This document shows positions 9,836-19,481 of a stretch of 64,000 nucleotides of DNA, piece after piece. The notes under the pieces are model-generated. The model ran no database searches, was not told where the DNA came from, and was given only the letters and a program-made list of their open reading frames with translations. Both the position numbers and the translations under genes were made by a program. How positions within the stretch are numbered: position 1 is the first letter of the stretch; the number at the start of each line of letters is the position of its first letter. The stretch lies in NCBI GenBank assembly GCA_965240325.2, contig OZ251232.1, forward strand, positions 868,001 to 932,000, read 5' to 3'. This DNA is from Rebecca billardiae RCC1528 (lineage: Eukaryota > Haptophyta).

Positions 9836-12800
9836 TCAGGGGCTCATCCGCCGCCGCCGCTGATGCAACGACGACAGCGACTGCTGCGACCGCACCGATT
9901 CCTCGCGTGCCGCAGCTGCTGATGCCGACGGCATGGCCAGCCAGGCAGGCACCGTGTCGCCGAGCGGTACCCAGCCCACGCCGGCGCACTCGACGCCGCG
10001 GCCGCGCGTGTCGCCGTCCGCGGCGGATGGCGGCGGCGCGTGCTCGTTGAGCGCGTGCATGTTCAGCGTCGCCGCCTTGAGGCACAGGTGCGCGATGGCG
10101 CCGACCACGCGGGCGGCGTCGACGTGCGGCACTGGCTCAAGCTGGTGGTGCCACGCGCCGCTCACCAGCGCGACGGGCTGCAGCCCGAAGAGCGGCGTGG
10201 CGCACGAGCGCTGCGCGACCGCGAGCAGCGCGACTGGCCCGTACGCCGGCAGGTAGGACACCGCCTCCCACGTGCCGCTCGCGGGCGCGACCGCCGCGCC
10301 GTACTCGCGCGCGTGCCACCCCGGCTGCAGCGCCTGCGCGCCCGGCGCGCTGAAGCGCAGCGCTGCCTCCACCTTGGCGCGCACGTTCGCGTGCATCTTC
10401 TGGCCAAAGTCGCCCGAGAGCTCGAGCAGCGCGTCGACGACCGAGCGCGGCAGCGCGCACGCGCGCACGAGCGCGGCGGGCGCGCCGACGACGGGCACGC
10501 CGAGCCGCGCGCACTGCGAGCTAAACTGCTCGCCGGGCGCGCTCGGGTAGAGCGTCGGGGCGGGCGGGACCAGAGGGATGGGGGCGGCGCGCTCGCGCCC
10601 GGCGCCACCACCGGCTCGGCCTGCTGAGTGGCGCGTGTCGGGCATCGACGTGCGCGCCTGCTCGGCCGCAGACGCTCGGGAGTGGCGCTCCGCTTGCGCC
10701 GCGATCCCCGCGAGCTGCAAGGACGACAGCTGCACCACGCCGCTCTCAATGAGAGACAGGCCGGCCGAGGCGCGAGCGCGGCGCCCGCGCCGCAGCTGGC
10801 CATCGGCCGCCCACGGCGACGGCGCGACGGGCTCGGGCGGAGAGGCAGGCGCCGCCATCCTGCCGTGCCCCTGGGGCGAGCTGTCGCTGGTGCGCGCGGT
10901 GCTGCGCGACACGGCGCTGCCGCGCGTGAGGGAGCTTCGGCCAGAGCTGCGCGCGAGCGCCGCCAGCGAGCCGAGCAGTGTCGGCGCGCTCCGTCGGTGC
11001 GGCCGCGGCGAGGCGTGCGCGCTGGCGCAGCGGCTGCCGCCGGAGGGCTCGGCGGGTGGCTGCGAGCTGTCGGCCGCCTTTGGCTCGGCGGAGCCTTCGC
11101 GGAAGCGCTTGAGAGCCTCCTCCCAGTCACTCGTGCTGCGCGAGCGCACGAGCGGCACGCGCGGCGCCACCTGCGCCCGACGCTCGCTCGGCGCATCACG
11201 CGCCGAGGGCTGGGGGGCCACACTCACGCCGCTGTGCCGCACGCTGAGCCGCGAGCGCTTGGACTCCGGCGAGCGGGCGGAGTCGGCCGCGCCCTCGGCG
11301 AGCGCTTCCTCCACGGCCTCGCGCACCTCGGGCGCGAGCGGCGCCGCCTCCGCGACCACGCCCACGACCTCCGCCACCTTCTCACGCAGCAGCTTGGCGT
11401 GCACGCGCGCAAACCGAGAGAGCAGCCGCGGCACGCCCGCCGCCACCACGAGCCGCACGCCGCCTGCGGGCAGCTGCTCGAAGCGCGTGGCGAGCGCATC
11501 CAACGAGCCGCCGCCGCCGCGCTCGTCGTCGTCCGCGAGCAGCAGCGAGCCCGCCGTGACGATGCCGAGCTCGTTCGCCATCTCAAAGGTCATGGAGGGC
11601 GCGGCGGTGGCATCGGCCGCGCTCGATGCCGCCGGGGCGCCGCCGGCCGCGGGCGCTCGCGAGGCCGCGGCCGCCGCGGCCGTGTCCGCGGCCGTGTCCG
11701 CGGCGGAAGCGTGGGCGGCAGCGCCCCTCCCCTCGCGCACGACGAGCAGCGCGGCGCAGTCCAGCGCGTTGAACTCGAGCAGCGCGCGCAGCGTGAGCAG
11801 AGTGAGCGCTGTGCCGTGCGTCGAGCCGCCCTGCGAGTCTTCGCGCAGCACGACGACCACCGCCTCCTTGCGCCCCTCGCTGCCCGCACCCACGCCCACC
11901 GTCGCCGCGATGCGCGACTGCATGAGCTCGCCGAGCGCGCGGCCGTCGCGCACGCCCGGCGCGAGCGCCGACTCCCCGATCAGCTCGGCGTGGAAGAGGG
12001 CGCTCGACTCCGCGCCCGGCGGGAGCTGGACCGATCGCTTGAGCGCGCTCAGCGCGCGCCGGCCCGCGCGGCCCGAGAGCGTTCGCTTCAAGGAGGACGA
12101 GGACGAGGAGAAGGTGCGCTTCATCGAGCCGGAGAGGGACGAGAGGCGGTCGCGCGCGCTGCTGCTCCTGCGCTCGGCCGCGTCCGCCGCGCTGTCCGTC
12201 TCCGTGAGCGCTGAGAGCCTGCGCTCCTCCAGCTGCGCGCTGATGGCCTGCTCGGGCGCGGAGCGCGCGCCGAGCGCGAGCGGCTGGAACAGCTCCTCGC
12301 GCAGTCCCGGCACGCACGCGAGCAGCGCGACCACGTCGTACAGGTTGAAGCCGACGACGAGGTCCCAGACCGGGTCCTCCGCCGAGCGCCCCTCGGCCTC
12401 GATGGTGCCGCCGCAGAACGTGGCGGAGAACCACGCGGCGTCGCAGCGCTCGGGGAGCCCGCGCCGCTCGGCCGAGCCGGGCGGCGCGGCCGCGCGCCGC
12501 CACAGTCCCTCGATCGAGTCGCGCTGCGCCTTGCGCAGCCGCCAGCCGATCGGGTTGCCGGACTGCGCGAGCTGGTCGTAGATGACGCGCGGCACGGGGG
12601 CGGCGTACGCCTGGCCGGGCGGCGCGGAGGCGCGGGGCGCGGGGGCGCGGCGGGGGGCATTGAGCGGGGGCGGCGCGCGGCGGTGCTCCGCGGCGCTCCG
12701 CGGAAGCGCGCGCTCGCGCGGCCGCGCGCCGCCAAAGCCTCTCACCGCGTGCCGCGAGACGACGGTGACGGGGATGGCGAGCGCGCTGCAGCCGCGGTAG

Positions 12801-15800
12801 AAGTACTGCGCGGCGCCGAGGTCGAAGGTGTTGTTGTGCGCCGAGTCGGGCACCAGCGTGCGCTCCGCCCGGCTCCGCTCCACGTCCACCCCGCCCATCG
12901 CCACCACGCGCGCCAGCCTGTCCTCGCACAGCGCCGCGTTGTCGCGCAGCAGCAGCGCCGCGTCCTTGAGCGAGGAGATGCACAGCAGCGTGACGGACTT
13001 GGGCGGCGCGGCGGAGAGCACGCGGTGCAGGAGCGCGCGGCCGGGCTCGAGCTGCCGCGCGCGCTGCGACGGCACCGCCGTCGCGTACTCCGCGCTCTCG
13101 AGGAAGCCCGCGCCGTGCGCCATGCTGCCGCCGTCCGTGCCAATGCCCACGGGCACGTGCTGCAGCCCCAGCACGTCCAGCGTGCCGCGCACGAGCCTTG
13201 CGCGCTCGTACGCGGGGGTGAGGTTGGCGATCACGCCGAGCAGCTCGATGCGGCCCTCCATCTGCAGCGCGTGCGCCATCAGCAGCGCCATCTCGTCGTC
13301 CAGGTCCTCGCCCGCGTCGCAGATCACGAGCAGCGGCACGGGCGGCGGCGCGCGCTCCGCCGCCGCCTCGAGCCTGCGCTTGGCCGCGCGGTACCGCAGC
13401 CAGAGGAGCAGCGTGGCGAAGGCGGCGCCGACGAGGGCGATCGTCGCGACGGCGGTGACGAGGACGCTGGAGTCGTCCAACACCACCACCGTCGTGACGA
13501 CGCTCTTCCCGTCGCCGTCGGCGCCGTCGGCGCCGTCGCCGCCGCCGTCGGACGCAGCCTCCGCCGCCTCCGCGCGATCGGCCGGCGGCTCAGTCCGTCC
13601 GGACCTGAAGACGATGGGCAGGTGGAAGCGCCACGCGCCGTCGACGAAGGAGCCGCGCACGGAGACGTCGAGGTGCGGCGTGCCCGGCATGAAGCCGCGC
13701 ACCGTGAAGCGCGACGACTCCATCGAGCGGTCGCCGCTCTGCGCGTCGAAGCGCACGGCGCCCGTCATGCTTTCAAAGCCGGCGGCGAGCGCGCTGTGCC
13801 GCCACCACGCCACGCGCGGCAGCACGGGCCAGCCGTTGGGGTCGCGCTCGGCGCGGCACGCGAGGAGGCCCATCGCGGCGACCGCGTCGTACGTGAGCGC
13901 GTCGATGTCGTTCGGCTCGTCCGCCTCCCACCACGCCGCGCCGAGCTGCCCCTCGGGCGGAAGGTACGCGTTGAGCTCGGCGGCGGGCGCGAGCGCGCCC
14001 GTCGCCCACTGCGCGCGGAACCGCTCCCACGCGGGCGCGCCCCAGCCGCCGGCGGCCTCGATCTGCACGCTGCCCAGCAGCGGCAGCGCCACGTCCGGCT
14101 CGGCGAGCGCGCCGTACTCGCTCGGGCCGATCATGTCCGTGAAGATCCAGTGCTGCCTCGCCGTGAACAGACCGAGCGCCGTGCCGTTGCGCACAATCGA
14201 CGGCAGGTCCGCCAGAAAGGTGAGGCACACGAGGATGCGGTGGTCGGCGCGGCGGAGCATACCGAGCGCGTCGGCGATCGAGGCGGGGTCTCCCTCGGCG
14301 AACGCCACGTTCGCGAACGCCACGCCCACCTCGGCGCCGTGCCGCTGCAGCGCCTGCGCGTACGCCGCGCCCGCGACGTCGTCGACGTGCAGCACGGCCG
14401 CGCGCGTCCATCCCCACTGCCGCACGTAGCCCACCACCAGCCGCGCGATGTTGTAGTCGCTCGGGATGGTGCGGCCGAAGGTGGGGTACTCCTGCGCGTT
14501 CGAGAGGCTCGGCGCGGTGCTCCAGTAGCTCACCATCGGCACGCGGTGGATCCCCGCCAGCGTCGCCACCGGCTCGGACACGGCCGAGCGCGCCGCGCCC
14601 ACAAGCACGTCCCACCCAGAGGCGTGGCCCCGCAGGTACTGCTCGACGCCGACGGTGGGCTGGCCCTCCGAGTGCAGCGGGCGCGGGTCGAGGACGACGT
14701 CGCAGCCCTCGTCGCGCAGCGTGTCGAACACGGGCGCGAACGTGCCGTTCCGCGCGTTGAAGTGCGACACCGCGAGCAGCGCCGTCGCGAGCTTGGTGCG
14801 CTCGCCGCGGCGCGTCGGCTCGCCCCAAAAGCGGCCGAGCAGGCCGACGCGGATCAGCACGGCCGCCTGCCCGTCGGGCGGCGGCTCCGTGCGGTCGTTG
14901 GCGAAGAGCAGCGGCGTGTCGGCCGGGCTGAACCCCTCCGTGCCGAACGTGGCGATGCGCACCACGCTCGGCACGCTCGAGCCGCCGCCGAACCGCACGT
15001 TGGCGAGGACGACGGGCGCGGAGCCGAGCGCGCGGGCGCCGTGCTCGTCAAACCGGACCGGTCCCGATGCGCCGTCGAAGCGCAGCGCGCGCAGCGAGGC
15101 CATGAGCGCGTCGGCGGTGGGCGTGGGAGCGGCATCCGCGCTCGCGTTGCATGCCGCGCGGCCGAGCGCCTCCACCGCCTCGTCCGCGAACATCACCGTC
15201 GCGGGCGGCGTGCCTGCCTCGATCAGCGCGCTCACGTTGGACGCCGACGCGGCGGCCGGCGGAAGCATCGCGCTCACGTTCGCCGCGTGGATGCGGCGCC
15301 AGGTCTCGTTGACGTAGCGCTCGTAGCGGCCGGAGCCGTCGTCGCCCGACGCCTCGATCAGCACGCTGCCGTGCAGCAGCCGCCGCTCGTTGGGCGACGT
15401 CGCCGTCTCGAGCTCGATGCTCTCCGGGCCGTTCAGGACGACGTGACCCGTCGGCCCCGCCACACCGGCCGCGGCGGCGCCGTCGGCGAGCTGGCGGATG
15501 TGGCGGCGGGAGGCGATGACGACGACGACGCGCAGCGGCTCGTCGCTGATCCCGATCATCCGCCCCATCGCGCCGCCCACCTCGCCGTCGTCGCCATCGA
15601 ATGCGAAGCCCTCGCGCACGAAAGTGAGGCGCCGCGCCGCGCCCTCGCGCTCGATCGCGTCGGCCAGGCCGCGGCCGAACGCGTCGTCCACGTGGACGAG
15701 GCCGAGGTGGCGCCAGCCGTGGGCAGCGATATGCGCGATGATCGCCAGCGCCACCACCTCGTCCGACGGCACCGTGCGCGCAAAGTAGGGCAGCTGCGCC

Positions 15801-16186
15801 GCGTCGGAGAGCGCGGGCGCCGTCGAGCGCGGCGAGATGAGCACGACGGGCAGGTGGGGCGCCGCGCGCGCCATGACGAGCGAGACAGCAGAGCGATACG
15901 CGCCTACGATCGCAACCGCGCCAGCGTCATGCGCTGCGACGAGCGCGCGCAGGCCCCGGCCCTCCTCGCCGCGCGTGTCGGCCACGCCGTCCTCCACGAG
16001 CTGCAGCCGCACCGCGCACGGCGGCGCGCTGTTCCATCGGTCGAGGGCGCCGAGGGTGGCGATGGCCAGCTCGGGTGGTGCGCCGCTGATGGGCAAAGCG
16101 ATCCCCACCCGAAGCACGGCGTCGCCCGCCGCAGGCCGCGGAGTCAGGACTGCGGCCAGCAGCGCGGCGGCGGCGAGGCGGCTCAT
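9836..16186 (-). CDS. Receptor: two ANF-receptor domains, TM helix, two nucleoside-hydrolase-like domains
   Basis: A 2116-residue protein in one uninterrupted exon; the start at 16186 is ATG and is followed by a signal peptide. Residues about 24-430 and 447-860 are two type-1 periplasmic-binding-like (ANF receptor, PF01094-type) ligand domains; the second contains VPMVSYWSTAPSLSNAQEYP, the P-x-SY-ST...Ls signature of this family, followed by R-x-IPSD. A membrane span lies near 908-933. The cytosolic part opens with LLVICDAGEDLDDEMALL (about 950), the Asp-rich Ca-binding motif of inosine-uridine nucleoside hydrolases, followed by family-like SLKDAALLL...VVAMGG and LYDVVALL (about 1287). A second, weaker copy of the same fold spans about 1440-2010. 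Ser/Ala-rich linkers lie between and after. The ligand is unknown. Role inferred: surface sensor coupled to a nucleoside-hydrolase-like output. Confidence 0.85.
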   Translation of the reverse strand: MSRLAAAALLAAVLTPRPAAGDAVLRVGIALPISGAPPELAIATLGALDRWNSAPPCAVRLQLVEDGVADTRGEEGRGLRALVAAHDAGAVAIVGAYRSAVSLVMARAAPHLPVVLISPRSTAPALSDAAQLPYFARTVPSDEVVALAIIAHIAAHGWRHLGLVHVDDAFGRGLADAIEREGAARRLTFVREGFAFDGDDGEVGGAMGRMIGISDEPLRVVVVIASRRHIRQLADGAAAAGVAGPTGHVVLNGPESIELETATSPNERRLLHGSVLIEASGDDGSGRYERYVNETWRRIHAANVSAMLPPAAASASNVSALIEAGTPPATVMFADEAVEALGRAACNASADAAPTPTADALMASLRALRFDGASGPVRFDEHGARALGSAPVVLANVRFGGGSSVPSVVRIATFGTEGFSPADTPLLFANDRTEPPPDGQAAVLIRVGLLGRFWGEPTRRGERTKLATALLAVSHFNARNGTFAPVFDTLRDEGCDVVLDPRPLHSEGQPTVGVEQYLRGHASGWDVLVGAARSAVSEPVATLAGIHRVPMVSYWSTAPSLSNAQEYPTFGRTIPSDYNIARLVVGYVRQWGWTRAAVLHVDDVAGAAYAQALQRHGAEVGVAFANVAFAEGDPASIADALGMLRRADHRILVCLTFLADLPSIVRNGTALGLFTARQHWIFTDMIGPSEYGALAEPDVALPLLGSVQIEAAGGWGAPAWERFRAQWATGALAPAAELNAYLPPEGQLGAAWWEADEPNDIDALTYDAVAAMGLLACRAERDPNGWPVLPRVAWWRHSALAAGFESMTGAVRFDAQSGDRSMESSRFTVRGFMPGTPHLDVSVRGSFVDGAWRFHLPIVFRSGRTEPPADRAEAAEAASDGGGDGADGADGDGKSVVTTVVVLDDSSVLVTAVATIALVGAAFATLLLWLRYRAAKRRLEAAAERAPPPVPLLVICDAGEDLDDEMALLMAHALQMEGRIELLGVIANLTPAYERARLVRGTLDVLGLQHVPVGIGTDGGSMAHGAGFLESAEYATAVPSQRARQLEPGRALLHRVLSAAPPKSVTLLCISSLKDAALLLRDNAALCEDRLARVVAMGGVDVERSRAERTLVPDSAHNNTFDLGAAQYFYRGCSALAIPVTVVSRHAVRGFGGARPRERALPRSAAEHRRAPPPLNAPRRAPAPRASAPPGQAYAAPVPRVIYDQLAQSGNPIGWRLRKAQRDSIEGLWRRAAAPPGSAERRGLPERCDAAWFSATFCGGTIEAEGRSAEDPVWDLVVGFNLYDVVALLACVPGLREELFQPLALGARSAPEQAISAQLEERRLSALTETDSAADAAERRSSSARDRLSSLSGSMKRTFSSSSSSLKRTLSGRAGRRALSALKRSVQLPPGAESSALFHAELIGESALAPGVRDGRALGELMQSRIAATVGVGAGSEGRKEAVVVVLREDSQGGSTHGTALTLLTLRALLEFNALDCAALLVVREGRGAAAHASAADTAADTAAAAAASRAPAAGGAPAASSAADATAAPSMTFEMANELGIVTAGSLLLADDDERGGGGSLDALATRFEQLPAGGVRLVVAAGVPRLLSRFARVHAKLLREKVAEVVGVVAEAAPLAPEVREAVEEALAEGAADSARSPESKRSRLSVRHSGVSVAPQPSARDAPSERRAQVAPRVPLVRSRSTSDWEEALKRFREGSAEPKAADSSQPPAEPSGGSRCASAHASPRPHRRSAPTLLGSLAALARSSGRSSLTRGSAVSRSTARTSDSSPQGHGRMAAPASPPEPVAPSPWAADGQLRRGRRARASAGLSLIESGVVQLSSLQLAGIAAQAERHSRASAAEQARTSMPDTRHSAGRAGGGAGRERAAPIPLVPPAPTLYPSAPGEQFSSQCARLGVPVVGAPAALVRACALPRSVVDALLELSGDFGQKMHANVRAKVEAALRFSAPGAQALQPGWHAREYGAAVAPASGTWEAVSYLPAYGPVALLAVAQRSCATPLFGLQPVALVSGAWHHQLEPVPHVDAARVVGAIAHLCLKAATLNMHALNEHAPPPSAADGDTRGRGVECAGVGWVPLGDTVPAWLAMPSASAAAAREESVRSQQSLSSLHQRRRRMSP

Positions 16187-16585
16187 GGTGTGGGGGGGTC
16201 GCTCAGTAGTGCTAGTGGAGCCGAAACGAGTACAATTTCGAGAATGTATCGTTCCGAGATCATTGATCTCCCGACCGGCGGCGGTGCACCTCCGGCCGTG
16301 GATCCTCTGCTGGTAGGCTCTTGATTATAAGGTACTGTGCGATCGATCAAGGATGGCGCGGCAACCTATGCCACGTGAGCCTTACGCATTATTAAAACAA
16401 ATAAACTGTACGCAGTCGCGTACTCATAATTCATCAACGCAATTGCACTGCGGCTAAATGAGTATCGAACCAACGAAGCTGCACCACCCCATATTCGAGC
16501 TGATGAATAGATAGCGGTGAGGTTGTATGGGGATATGGGCCGGTAAAGAGTAAAGAGAGTAAATAAAGACTCCAAGCCGGAGCGT
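16187..16585. other. Intergenic; promoter side of receptor gene
   Basis: AT-richer spacer upstream of the receptor ATG and downstream of the next - strand gene. No TATA box or known motif could be assigned. Confidence 0.45.
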
Positions 16586-17088
16586 CTATGATGGTGTCAT
16601 CGTGGGCGCAGGCGGCGACAGTCGCTCCTCGGCCACACGAGGGCTCTTGCCGTCGGAGCCGCTGACGGGAGCAGTGCGCCTCTGAGGCAGGAGTCGCCGT
16701 CGCCAGACGCAGTAGCCCATGCCCATGCAGCCGGCCGACGCCAGTACAGCAACGCTGACGATGACCACGCCCAGGACGACTCGCTCAGACTCGGCCAGCC
16801 GGGGTTGTACTGCGGGCAGCCATCTGTCTGCGGGTATCTTCGGCAATACTCCTCCACGGAGAGACCCGCGCTGCATGCGTTGCAAGAGGCCTGGATGGCC
16901 AAGCAGCAGACCCTGCCGTCCCGCCGTGATGGCGGCGCACTCGGCGGCGGAGTAAACGGACTTGGCGGCGGACTCGGAGGCGGCTGCGACGAGGCTGGCG
17001 GAGAGGGTGGTGGCGGGGCGGGTGAGCTGGCGGCCGACAATGTGATGCAAAGCACGGCCACGGTCCCTGCCAGCGAGCGTACGCTCAT
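16586..17088 (-). CDS. Small secreted/membrane protein with Cys motif, likely frameshifted
   Basis: The ATG at 17088 starts a signal peptide (MSVRSLAGTVAVLCITLSAA) followed by a Pro/Ser-rich spacer (PPSPPP type) and a compact Cys motif with the pattern CCLAIQASCNAC...VEEYC...DGCP. The reading frame then runs on without a hydrophobic segment. The neighbouring frame in the same place encodes a clear membrane helix (VVLGVVIVSVAVLASAGCMG) with a basic stop-transfer and a cytosolic tail ending at 16586. A one-base shift near 16800-16830 would join them; no in-phase intron with GT-AG ends was found. It could be a sequencing indel, a recent mutation or recoding. No function is known. Confidence 0.55.
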
Positions 17089-17307
17089 GGCTCGTCGCAG
17101 GGATGTTGGCCCGCCGCTCCACAACCTCGAGCGACACGACGATGACGATGCTCTCGCGACTCCCTCTCTCACTCGCGCGCAGTAGTGTGAATACTTGGAG
17201 CTCTGATGCACAGGGCATTTCGGCCAAGGCCCTCCAAAACCGCGCCCGGCCTGATGAGCGGACCGCGATGCTGGCGCCCGGCGCACGGCCGCAGGGACGC
17301 GTCGCGT

Positions 17308-18712
17308 GCACAGCGCAGCTGGACGCCCTCCCCACCGAGCTGGTCGAGCGCATCCTGCTCTGACTCGATGACGTTCGCGATATCGCCAGGGCCAACCGGC
17401 GCGCCAGGCGGCCGCTCACCGATCGAGCGCACGCTGCGTTCGTGCGCGCGCGCGCGTGGGCGCGAGCACATTCTGCCAGCGGCGCGGCCGCGCGGCGCGC
17501 GCACGTGGACGGAGGAGCTCTAGCTCTTAACGCGCGAGATCGGCAGCGACCTCGCATGCGCGCACGCGCAGGCCGCCGTGTGCAAGTCTATCGACTTCGA
17601 CGTTGGCGCCCGGCCGTGCTCGCTAGAGCGTTTGCGTGTGCAGACAGCTCGCTGCACACGTGCGGCGAGGATTGGTCGGCGAGGCGCCCGCATGGCGGCC
17701 ATCCCGACGCGCTTGGACACCCCACTTCCCGGATGAGCCCGTCTGCATGCCCACTCGCGTCGTCTCGCTCTCCGCCGTGCGTGTGCGCGCAGTTGCTGCA
17801 GGCGTTGGCCACCTGCCTGCGCTTGGCGACACCAGCATCGTGTACGCGTGCTGCACATATGCGAGCGGCGAACTTGGCGTCGACATTGGCACCCAGACGC
17901 GCGAGAAGGCTGTGCCGGTGGCGCTGTCCCGTGACGAGCCCATCGTCTGCATCGCAGCGGCCGGTCTGCACAGCCTCGCGCTGAGCGCGGCCCGGCTCGC
18001 GCCCAGCTGGGGCAACAACTGCTGCGGCCAGCTCGGCCACGGCGACGGGAGGGATCGGTTGGAGCCGACGCGCGTCGAGGCGCTCGAGAGCGTGCGCGTG
18101 GGCACAATGGCGACGAGCACCGAGCACGCGCTCCTTCTCACGAGCAATGGCGCCGTGTACTCGTGCGAAGCGGGACTCCGCGGCCAGCTCGGGCACAGCG
18201 ACTGGCGTGAGCAGCCCACGCCGAGGCACATCGAGGCGCTCGCCGGCGTGCGCGCCGTGCACGTGAGCGCAGGCTATTGCCACAGTCTGATGATGGATGC
18301 TGCGGCGCCGTATTCTCGTTCGGCAATGCCACCTACGGAACCACCTTGCTCGAAGGCTGTCGTGGCCATGCTGCGCCCAAACGCGTCGAGGCGCTTGCCG
18401 GCGTGTGCGCCGTGCGTGCTTGTTTGCGGGTGACGACTGCGCGGCGGTGCTGGGCACGGACGGCAGCCTGCACACATTCGGGCGCAAGCAGGATGACCCG
18501 TATGCTCACGGCAGCGGCGGGCTGGCCAGCCCGGCGCAGGAGCCCGGGCTAGCAGGCGGGCCTGTCGTGAGCTCCTCGCTGGCTATTGAGCCTGCGAGGT
18601 GCGCGCTGTTCGTGACGGCAGACGGCGGCGTGCACTCGTGCGGCAAGCGGACGGCCCAGGCCGGCCACCTTCGGCCAGCATTTGGCGTCGGCGTTCACAA
18701 GGACGACTAGAC
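17308..18712 (+). pseudogene. Decayed F-box/RCC1-repeat gene
   Basis: An F-box-like start (LDALPTELVERILL) is followed by a TGA at about 17362 and then, in the same frame, LDDVRDIARANRRARRPLTD; another stop follows near 17521. RCC1-type repeats are then spread over all three frames: GNNCCGQLGHGDGRDRLEP and GLRGQLGHSDWREQPTPRHI (about 18009-18240), GAVFSFGNATYGTTLLEG (about 18305-18360), and GTDGSLHTFGRKQDDPYAHG (about 18448-18510). At least two internal stops and several frame changes are needed to read it, so it is called a pseudogene. Intact relatives would pair an F-box (SCF ubiquitin ligase adaptor) with an RCC1 propeller. Confidence 0.65.
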
Positions 18713-18731
18713 ATCTAGACATAGAGAGAGA

Positions 18732-18732
<1 letters not shown>

Positions 18733-18783
<51 letters not shown>

Positions 18784-18890
18784 AGTAGAGAGAGAGAGAG
18801 AGCCGAGAGAGAGAGAGATCGTCGAGATCGAGAGAGATCGATCGAAATCGAGAGATCTCCTCAGAGAGAGAGAGAGAGATCGACGATATC
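18733..18890. repeat. (GA)n microsatellite
   Basis: Long GA-rich simple repeat with a few interruptions (GCCAGTA, GCCGA, GATC), directly after the end of the decayed RCC1 gene. It is followed by (TA) runs at about 18902-18932. Confidence 0.9.
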
Positions 18891-18995
18891 GATCGACTAC
18901 GATATATATATATTTAATATATATATATATTAACGCGACACCGTGGCATGCAATAACGGGCAGGCGTCAGAATATATAGTAGTCAGTACATGACA

Positions 18996-19290
18996 TCATG
19001 GCCCGCGGTGCAGGGCGGAGCGCGTAGCGTGGAGCCCCGCCGGGGGCCCTCACTACGTTGTCAAAAAGCAGATCTTTTGATCAAAGAAAAGGGGACGGGG
19101 GACGATTTTGAGGGCTGTTGGAGGGTGAGTTTTCGCTTTTTCGAGGGGTACATTCGCCCATTGCTCTGCATTAGCAAGACGCGATTGACGAAATAGCCGC
19201 GCCCGGGCCATTTCGCATATGTCGATGGACGGACGTGCATTTGTCAGTATATCTGGGTGAACGAATCTGCGATTTGTTGTAAATCTTCAT
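18996..19290 (+). repeat. Dispersed repeat family A, copy 1
   Basis: Begins near ATGGCCCGCGGTGCAGGGCG and includes TCACTACGTTGTCAAAAAG and a GGACGGGGGACGATTTTGAG block. A copy with small indels lies at about 43389-43705 in the same orientation. No coding function is recognised. Confidence 0.75.
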
Positions 19291-19481
19291 AGCATATTGC
19301 CAAATAGGACGAGGACCCAGCGCGTGCGCTGGAGGTCCTGGGCTCCTGGCAAAAAGTCTTCGTCAAGTACTCAACTTTACTAACGACGAACCTTTATTGC
19401 GCGGTGCCAAATTACTCAACTTTACACCTGAATGACCCCAGTGGGCGGAAATGGCCATATCTCCCGGAGATCGGGAGTACT
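19291..19481. other. Spacer between repeats
   Basis: Short AT-moderate spacer with no recognised gene. Confidence 0.4.

Noticed and set aside
12683-16324. Very long + strand open frame opposite the receptor gene (1213 codons), and another at 10578-12581
   Set aside because: Arg/His/Ala-rich shadow frames produced by high GC at third codon positions of the real - strand gene; no domain motifs.
17358-17366. TGA in the F-box as a selenocysteine or recoded codon
   Set aside because: A second stop and several frameshifts follow in the same gene, so simple decay is the better explanation.
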